DNA from: JAZKFT01 sp043760535
Lineage (GTDB): Bacteria; Bacteroidota; Bacteroidia; Chitinophagales; Chitinophagaceae
Direction: 5' to 3'
Assembly (NCBI GenBank): GCA_043760535.1
Contig: JAYUOV010000209.1
Location: forward strand, 1 to 11,143
DNA: 11,143 bases
The notes below the pieces were generated by a model. That model made no database searches, was not told the DNA's origin, and saw only the letters and a program-made list of their open reading frames with translations. A program made the translations under genes and the position numbers. How positions within the stretch are numbered: position 1 is the stretch's first letter; every line of letters starts with the position of its first letter. Below are positions 6,963-11,143 of the stretch, one piece after another.

Positions 6963-7016
6963 GATAGCAGCACGAATTTTACGGTTGGTAACGGATTTAC
7001 ACTGATTACTATTTTG
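6963..7016 (+). repeat. Left inverted repeat of the GxxExxY unit
   Basis: This arm starts GATAGCAGCACG and ends TATTTTG. Compared with the reverse complement of 7422-7474, the first 12 bases and the last 7 are identical. Further shared blocks include ATTTT, CGG, GATTT and CAC, giving roughly three quarters identity by eye with one gap. Its text resembles the dispersed CGGATTT/CTGATT intergenic repeats I recall from Bacteroidota. It begins 8 bases after the upstream gene ends. Confidence 0.75.
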
Positions 7017-7034
7017 ATTGATAAACTGAGAATA

Positions 7035-7413
7035 ATGCTATTAAATGAGGACTTAACTAAAGTTATTATTGAATGTTTTTACAAAGTTTATAATCAGCTT
7101 GGATATGGTTTTTTGAAGAAAGTGTATGAAAATGCATTTGTAATTGAACTGCGAAAACAAGGTCTAACTGCCAATCAACAGCAGGCTATTAATGTTTATT
7201 ATGATGATATTGAAGTAAGAAATTATTTTGCAGACATTAAAATTTAAAATACTATGATTCTGAAATTAAATGCAGATAACGAATTAGCAAAAAACTCATG
7301 AAGTACAACTATCTAATTACTTTAAAGCCACTACAATAGAAGTGGCTTTGCTTTTTAATTTTGGCGAAAAGCCCATTTTTAAGCGTAAGCTTTTTACAAA
7401 CAACTTAAAATAA
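7035..7413 (+). pseudogene. Decayed GxxExxY gene (PD-(D/E)XK nuclease-like family)
   Basis: The open part runs from ATG 7035 to a TAA at 7245 (70 residues: ...LGYGFLKKVYENAFVIELRKQGL...YFADIKI). Homology continues past the stop in the same frame (NTMILKLNADNELAKN, 7248-7295), then moves to the +1 frame at 7297 (HEVQLSNYFKATTIEVALLFNFGEKPIFKRKLFTNNLK) and ends at TAA 7411-7413. Together these pieces make a complete GxxExxY protein of about 125 residues broken by one nonsense codon and one frameshift. The frameshift lies at an A6 run (7289-7294), where five A would restore A-K-T-H-E. The name-giving Glu is Lys28 (GFLKKVY), and the ExK nuclease motif expected as ELKA reads KLNA (7263-7274). The family's biological role is not known to me. 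A longer start at 6903 overlaps the glycosyltransferase and reads through the repeat arm, so I reject it. Confidence 0.88.
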
Positions 7414-7421
7414 TAACAGTA

Positions 7422-7474
7422 CAAAATATTATCTGTGGAAATCAGTAATAACCCGCAAAATCCGTGCTGCTATC
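7422..7474 (-). repeat. Right inverted repeat of the GxxExxY unit
   Basis: Written on the plus strand this arm starts CAAAATA and ends CGTGCTGCTATC, the inverted counterpart of the arm at 6963-7016. It begins 8 bases after the pseudogene stop and ends 13 bases before the GT4 start codon. The two arms thus tightly bracket the decayed gene. No target-site duplication is evident in the bases outside the arms. Confidence 0.75.
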
Positions 7475-7487
7475 AAATCCAAGCTAA

Positions 7488-8627
7488 ATGGCAAAGATCA
7501 TCATCATAGGTCCGGCACATCCACTGCGTGGTGGGCTCGCTTCTTTCAACGAAAGACTAGCAAGGCAGTTTCAATACGAAGGGCATACGGTAACCATCTA
7601 CACTTTTTCATTACAATATCCTGGTTTTATGTTTCCGGGCACTACACAGTATTCGTCAGAACCGGCTCCGGCCGATGTTACTATTAAGGTTTGTATCAAT
7701 TCTGTAAACCCATTTAACTGGCTTGCAGTTGGTAACAATCTAAAAAAATTACGGCCAGATATTATCATAGTTCGCTACTGGCTGCCGGTAATGGGGCCAT
7801 GCCTTGGCACTATTTTACGAAGGGCAAAAAAAAATGGCCATACCAAAGTGGTGTGCGTTGCGGACAATATTATTCCCCATGAAAAACGGCCCGGCGACAC
7901 GCCTTTTACCAAATACTTTATAAAGCCAGTGGATGCTTTTGTTACCATGAGCGAAAAAGTGATGGCCGATTTAAGATCCCTTGACTCCATAAAGCCAGCA
8001 AAGCAGGTGAGCCATCCGCTATACGACAATTTTGGCGAAGCCATAACTACTGCCGAGGCTAGGCAATATCTAAAAATTGATAGAGAAAAAAAAATACTAT
8101 TGTTTTTTGGTTTCATCCGTAAATACAAGGGTTTGGATATATTGCTGGAAGCCATCAGCATCTTAAAAATGCAACAGGCATTGCAAAATTTTTCGCTGCT
8201 AGTAGCCGGAGAATTTTACGAAGACGCACAACCTTATCTGGATCAGGTTAAAAATTTGGGTATAGCCGATGTAGTGGACCTTAGGGCCCATTTTATACCA
8301 GATAGCGAAGTGAAATATTTTTTATGCGCTGCCGACGTAGTGGTGCAGCCTTACCGCAATGCCACCCAAAGTGGCGTTACACCACTTGCCTACCATTTTG
8401 AAATACCCATGGTAGTTACCAATGTAGGCGGCCTTCCGGCATTGGTACCAGATGGTAAAGTGGGGCTTATAGCCGAACCAAATGCCGCTGCTATTGCAGA
8501 AAAAATTGCGCAATTTTTTTTATTGGGAAAAGAAAATTTTGTACCCGCATTAAAAGAAGAAAAGAAAAAATATTTATGGCACCATCTTACAGAAGCCATT
8601 TTTGATTTGGCGAAACAGGCAACTTAA
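7488..8627 (+). CDS. GT4-type glycosyltransferase (GT-B fold)
   Basis: A 379-residue soluble glycosyltransferase of the GT4/glycosyl transferases group 1 type, which uses nucleotide sugars to extend cell-surface glycans. The N-terminal domain begins with a glycine-rich loop, IIGPAHPLRGGLASF (6-20). The C-terminal donor domain has FFGFIRKYKGLDILLEA (206-222) and QPYRNATQSGVTPLAYHFEIPMV (287-309), then TNVGGLPALV (311-320). The usual EX7E pair of GT4 is replaced here by the ATQSGVTPLAYHFEIP version. I recall this from related Bacteroidota enzymes, so it is probably a subfamily trait and not damage. The start at MAKIIII is natural because residues 1-8 form the first beta strand. It is on the same strand as the GT2 gene but separated by the GxxExxY unit. 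Donor and acceptor are unknown. Confidence 0.88.
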   Translation: MAKIIIIGPAHPLRGGLASFNERLARQFQYEGHTVTIYTFSLQYPGFMFPGTTQYSSEPAPADVTIKVCINSVNPFNWLAVGNNLKKLRPDIIIVRYWLPVMGPCLGTILRRAKKNGHTKVVCVADNIIPHEKRPGDTPFTKYFIKPVDAFVTMSEKVMADLRSLDSIKPAKQVSHPLYDNFGEAITTAEARQYLKIDREKKILLFFGFIRKYKGLDILLEAISILKMQQALQNFSLLVAGEFYEDAQPYLDQVKNLGIADVVDLRAHFIPDSEVKYFLCAADVVVQPYRNATQSGVTPLAYHFEIPMVVTNVGGLPALVPDGKVGLIAEPNAAAIAEKIAQFFLLGKENFVPALKEEKKKYLWHHLTEAIFDLAKQAT

Positions 8628-8669
8628 ACCAGTAACATACCCCGGGAAACAATGTCTATAGATAACAAA

Positions 8670-8707
8670 AAAACAGGCTGACTCTAATAAATGAGACAGC
8701 CTGTTTT
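8670..8707. terminator. Bidirectional intrinsic terminator between convergent genes
   Basis: Bases 8670-8680 (AAAACAGGCTG) pair perfectly with 8697-8707. After one A-A mismatch, CTC (8682-8684) pairs with GAG (8693-8695) around an 8-base AT loop. The outer stem gives T4 on the plus strand and, from the A-run at 8667-8673, T7 on the minus strand, so it can end both the GT4 transcript and that of the carboxylate-amine ligase. Confidence 0.9.
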
Positions 8708-8736
8708 ATAAATAGTGCGTCGGTTTTAAAAGGTTT

Positions 8737-9843
8737 TCACACCGTTAAAAACTGCTGATGAATATAGCTTGTAACTGCTTTTAAATCGCCATTGGTTTGT
8801 TCAAACACTTTTAGTTGCCTGTCGGCACCAGTGCCGTTTTCCAGCATTTTAAGTACATAATTTATATAATGACGGCTTCCCAATTCGTCCACCACATCGT
8901 CTATAAAGTCTAATAATTCCAGTATCAGGTCTCGGGTGTTTACTTCGCTTTCTTTACCAAAGTCTATTAGTTTACCATCGATACCGTAGCGGCCAGCCCG
9001 CCATTTATTTTCGGTTATTAAGGCCCTGGAGTAAATCATGTAATTCATATTCTTACTGCGGAGCTTGTACAGCTTGGCACATATTGCCTGAAACAATGCG
9101 GCTATAGCAATGGTTTCGTTCACCGTCATCGGTATATCACAAATGCGGAACTCTACGGTATTAAAAAAAGGGTGCACCCTTAAATCCCACCATATCTTTT
9201 TGGCATTGTCAATACACTTTGTCTTAATCAGCAGTTTTACATAGCGGTCGTAAGCTTCGTAGCTCTCAAAAAAATCGGGTATGCCTGTACGTGGAAATTT
9301 GTCGAATACTTTAGTGCGGAAAGATTTGTAGCCGGTGAGCCTTCCTTCCCAAAAAGGGCTGTTGGTGCTAAGTGCATACACGTGTGGTAAAAAATACCTG
9401 GCACTATTGGCTATGTGCATGGCCATATCATTATTCTCCATGCCCACATGTACGTGCAATCCAAAAATTAAATTACTACGAGCTGCTTCCTGTAATTCGT
9501 TTACAAGTTCATTGTATCTAACATGGTCTGTAATCAGCTGGCTTTCCCAATGGCTGAAAGGGTGTGTACCGCTGGCTGCAATGCCAAGCCCTAGGTTGCC
9601 GGCTATTTCGGCAATATTGCCACGCAGGCCGGCCACATCTTTAAATGCTTCGTCCACATTGGCACAAATATCCGTTCCCACTTCTACTACGGCCTGATGC
9701 ATTTCTGCCTTTACTTTATCCTTTAAAAACTTCTGCCCTTCTAATACTATTTGCTGCTCATGGCTTTTTAGTTCCATCGTAGCAGGGTCTATCACCATGT
9801 ATTCTTCTTCCACCCCCAACGTGAATGACTTGTAATTTATCAT
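8737..9843 (-). CDS. Carboxylate-amine ligase, YbdK-like (GCS2 family)
   Basis: A 368-residue member of the glutamate-cysteine ligase 2 family (YbdK-like carboxylate-amine ligases), which join an amino-acid carboxylate to an amine with ATP through an acyl-phosphate. Landmarks in the chosen numbering are GVEEEY (10-15), GLHVHVGM (128-135), SPFWEG (162-167), WWDLRVHPFFNTVEFRICD (218-236) and ENKWRAGRYG (278-287). The E. coli homologue has weak glutamate-cysteine ligase activity in vitro, but the natural substrates of the family are largely unknown. I chose ATG 9843 (MINYKSFTLGVEEEY) over ATG 9900, because the 19 extra residues are encoded by the AT-rich repeat and are rich in H, C, F and L, unlike a protein N-terminus. 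It lies 108 bases downstream of the ATP-grasp gene on the same strand with no promoter box seen between, so co-transcription is likely. Confidence 0.88.
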   Translation of the reverse strand: MINYKSFTLGVEEEYMVIDPATMELKSHEQQIVLEGQKFLKDKVKAEMHQAVVEVGTDICANVDEAFKDVAGLRGNIAEIAGNLGLGIAASGTHPFSHWESQLITDHVRYNELVNELQEAARSNLIFGLHVHVGMENNDMAMHIANSARYFLPHVYALSTNSPFWEGRLTGYKSFRTKVFDKFPRTGIPDFFESYEAYDRYVKLLIKTKCIDNAKKIWWDLRVHPFFNTVEFRICDIPMTVNETIAIAALFQAICAKLYKLRSKNMNYMIYSRALITENKWRAGRYGIDGKLIDFGKESEVNTRDLILELLDFIDDVVDELGSRHYINYVLKMLENGTGADRQLKVFEQTNGDLKAVTSYIHQQFLTV

Positions 9844-9849
9844 AAGAAA

Positions 9850-9953
9850 AATTTGCAAATGAGAGAATGTGCAAATATGCAAATGAGAACAAATTGACAC
9901 TGATTATACAATCAAGCCATTTGAAAATTTACAAATTTGCTAATCGGCACATT
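9850..9953. repeat. AT-rich imperfect repeat region with TTTGCAAATG units
   Basis: The gap between the two ligase genes is made largely of GCAAAT- and ATTTGC-like units. AATGTGC (9866-9872) is answered in inverted orientation by GCACATT (9947-9953), and each is followed inward by similar GCAAAT-containing text. The right end overlaps the ATP-grasp stop codon. It resembles a degenerate dispersed repeat of Bacteroidota intergenic DNA. In the spacer it may fold in the mRNA between the two cistrons. Confidence 0.5.
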
Positions 9954-10905
9954 AAATAAGAGGCGTTCCGGCAGCACTGCTTTTAATATAATTACCCCAT
10001 GTAAGGTTATTTTTTGCATCTACCTGTGCCAAAGCTTTTTCAATGGCGTAATTAGCAGCCGTTTCTACCACCCAATCAAAATTTTCCTGACCCACACTCG
10101 TAAGTTCAGCATCTGGAGCCGGGTTACAAAAGTCGATAGCATAAGGAACGCCATCTCTTAAAGCCAATTCTACCGTATTAAAATCGTAGCCTAGGTATTG
10201 GCATATTTTTAAAACAATGCCTTCCATTTCGGCATATTTTTCGGCTGTAGGTTTAAAGTCGGCTACGTAACGCAAGTGGTGCGGATTACGAGGCTCATAA
10301 GGCATAATGCGTACATGCTTTCCGCCTATGCAATAGCACCGATAGTATTCATCAAACTTAATTTCTTCTTGCAGCATCATAACAAGTTGTGCAGTTTCGG
10401 CATGTTTTTCAAAAAATTCGTCCATACTGTTAAGCTGATAAACACTTTTCCATCCACCGCCTGCAAAGGGTTTCATGTATGCCGGAAAACCGATGTATTC
10501 AAAAATACCTTCCCAATCAAGCGGATACGCAAGGTTGCTGAAAGATTGATCAGTTGTATCGTCCGGTAAATCTTTGGATGGCAGAATAACCGTTTTAGGA
10601 ACGGGCACACCAATTTTAGTAGCCAAACAATTGTTGAAAAATTTCTCATCGGCACTCCACCAAAACGGATTGTTGATTACGGCAGTACCGCACAATGCGG
10701 CATTTTTTAAATAGGCACGGTAAAACGGTACATCCTGGCTAATACGGTCGAAGATTACAGCGTAGCCACTCGGCTCACCCTGCATCACCTTATCGATGCG
10801 TACCGGCTCGGCTATAATGCCTTCCACTTTTTTACTGTTAATACGGTCGATAATTGCGTTAGGAAAAGAACGCTCTTTGCCAAACATGAAACCAATTTTT
10901 TTCAT
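9952..10905 (-). CDS. RimK-like ATP-grasp ligase
   Basis: A 317-residue protein of the ATP-grasp superfamily, enzymes that make C-N bonds through acyl-phosphates. In the chosen numbering the N-terminal pre-ATP-grasp domain covers about 1-85. The ATP-binding lysine and flexible loop are at K145-PFAGGGWKSV (145-154), the hinge is LQEEI (178-182), and metal-binding acidic residues lie in TVELALRDG (Glu246) and AIDFCNPAPD (Asp258, Asn261). All expected features look intact. The substrate is not evident. The start ATG 10905 (MKKIGFMFGKE) is preferred over ATG 10971, because the latter lies within the promoter boxes and adds 22 residues that look unrelated to the family. It is followed on the same strand by the YbdK-like ligase, so the two probably act in one pathway making a peptide-like metabolite or modifying a protein. 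Confidence 0.82.
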   Translation of the reverse strand: MKKIGFMFGKERSFPNAIIDRINSKKVEGIIAEPVRIDKVMQGEPSGYAVIFDRISQDVPFYRAYLKNAALCGTAVINNPFWWSADEKFFNNCLATKIGVPVPKTVILPSKDLPDDTTDQSFSNLAYPLDWEGIFEYIGFPAYMKPFAGGGWKSVYQLNSMDEFFEKHAETAQLVMMLQEEIKFDEYYRCYCIGGKHVRIMPYEPRNPHHLRYVADFKPTAEKYAEMEGIVLKICQYLGYDFNTVELALRDGVPYAIDFCNPAPDAELTSVGQENFDWVVETAANYAIEKALAQVDAKNNLTWGNYIKSSAAGTPLI

Positions 10906-10940
10906 AAAGTGGGTTTTGGTGAATGATAAAACTTTGCTAT

Positions 10941-10973
10941 CAAATATATTGATGGCAAATTGAAATGGCAAAA
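10941..10973 (-). promoter_or_regulatory. Bacteroidota-type promoter for the ATP-grasp/YbdK operon
   Basis: Read on the minus strand, a TTTTG -33 element (10973-10969) is followed after exactly 20 bases by TATATTTG (10948-10941), a full match to the TANNTTTG -7 consensus. Transcription would begin about 30 bases before the ATG at 10905. The -33 element lies 11 bases from the stop codon of the transposase fragment. Confidence 0.7.
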
Positions 10974-10984
10974 AAGAATTGAAA

Positions 10985-11143
10985 TTATTCAGTCTTAAAA
11001 GTAGCTATAAGTTTCAATGCATGTAAAATGTTTTGACCTGCTTTATTGGTGGTGTCTATTATTGATCTGAGTGTTGCGAACACGTTTGCACTTTCAAGCG
11101 ATTTAAATTGGCCTGATATTTTTTGTTTTACTTTAATATTTCT
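10985..11143 (-). mobile_element. C-terminal end of an IS66-type transposase (cut by the window edge)
   Basis: The last 52 codons of a protein on the minus strand are visible, from the window edge to TAA 10987-10985. They read RNIKVKQKISGQFKSL...FATLRSIIDTTNKAGQNILHALKLIATFKTE. The text RNIKVKQKISGQFKS followed by RSIIDTT and GQN(I/V)LHAL is what I recognise as the C-terminus of IS66-family transposases (TnpC) in Bacteroidota, where it normally follows an S-E-R-A-I motif that would lie just outside the window. No terminal inverted repeat is seen after the stop, so the element may be a remnant or its end may be degenerate. It is transcribed toward the ATP-grasp gene. Confidence 0.75.

Noticed and set aside
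6903..7247. Long version of the GxxExxY reading frame starting at 6903
   Set aside because: Its first 44 residues overlap the glycosyltransferase and the left inverted repeat. Family similarity starts at the internal ATG 7035.
6940..7490. Target-site duplication around the GxxExxY inverted repeats
   Set aside because: I compared the bases outside both arms and found no convincing direct repeat. It may have decayed or never existed.
7775..8161. Minus-strand open frame of 128 codons opposite the GT4 gene
   Set aside because: It is an antisense shadow of an intact glycosyltransferase with no recognisable motif.
8714..8722. AGTGCGTCG shared with 2906-2914
   Set aside because: A nine-base match is expected many times by chance in 11 kb, and the similarity does not extend.
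9952..10971. ATP-grasp start at ATG 10971
   Set aside because: This start lies within the -33 promoter element, and the 22 added residues do not resemble the family N-terminus, which starts MKKIGF.
1..11143. CRISPR array, rRNA or prophage genes
   Set aside because: No regularly spaced direct repeats, rRNA-like sequence or phage structural genes were seen anywhere in the window.

Overview
The window looks like a chromosomal segment of a Bacteroidota bacterium, probably of the Chitinophagaceae type. The grounds are the gene families (DUF4199, DUF6922 next to an AbiEii-like protein, GxxExxY, an ALDH4-type proline-catabolic dehydrogenase), the lack of Shine-Dalgarno sequences before most starts, Bacteroidota-style promoter boxes (TTTG, about 20 bases, TANNTTTG), and an AT-leaning composition. 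The family-level placement is inference.

Left part (1-4058). Everything coding here is on the minus strand. Bases 1-263 hold no convincing gene but contain several hairpins, including a 19-bp perfect stem followed by T5. Then, reading leftward from the right: prfB (release factor 2, with an intact programmed +1 frameshift), an intergenic REP-like repeat, a small DUF6922 gene overlapping an AbiEii-like nucleotidyltransferase gene (a toxin-antitoxin-like, AT-rich pair), and pruA (glutamate semialdehyde/P5C dehydrogenase, the second step of proline breakdown).

Middle part (4190-8627). On the plus strand, divergent from prfB, is a tight cluster: a dihydroorotase-like protein that has lost every recognisable metal ligand, a four-helix membrane protein of family DUF4199, and a GtrB/DPM1-like family 2 glycosyltransferase with two C-terminal membrane helices. 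A GT4-type glycosyltransferase follows. The gap between the two glycosyltransferases is almost completely filled by a roughly 512-base unit. It consists of a decayed GxxExxY gene (one nonsense codon, one frameshift, substituted key residues) flanked by about 53-base imperfect inverted repeats. A strong, probably bidirectional terminator lies after the GT4 gene.

Right part (8737-11143). On the minus strand lie a RimK-like ATP-grasp protein and, downstream of it, a YbdK-like carboxylate-amine ligase (GCS2 family). These are two amide-bond-forming enzymes probably transcribed together from a good Bacteroidota promoter, and together they suggest a small peptide-like product or protein modification. 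The window ends inside the C-terminus of an IS66-type transposase, whose stop codon is only 11 bases from that promoter.

Most of the window is ordinary housekeeping and envelope sugar-transfer content. The points most worth a second look are the inverted-repeat-bounded GxxExxY unit, the dihydroorotase pseudoenzyme in a membrane/glycosyltransferase operon, and the ATP-grasp/GCS2 pair.
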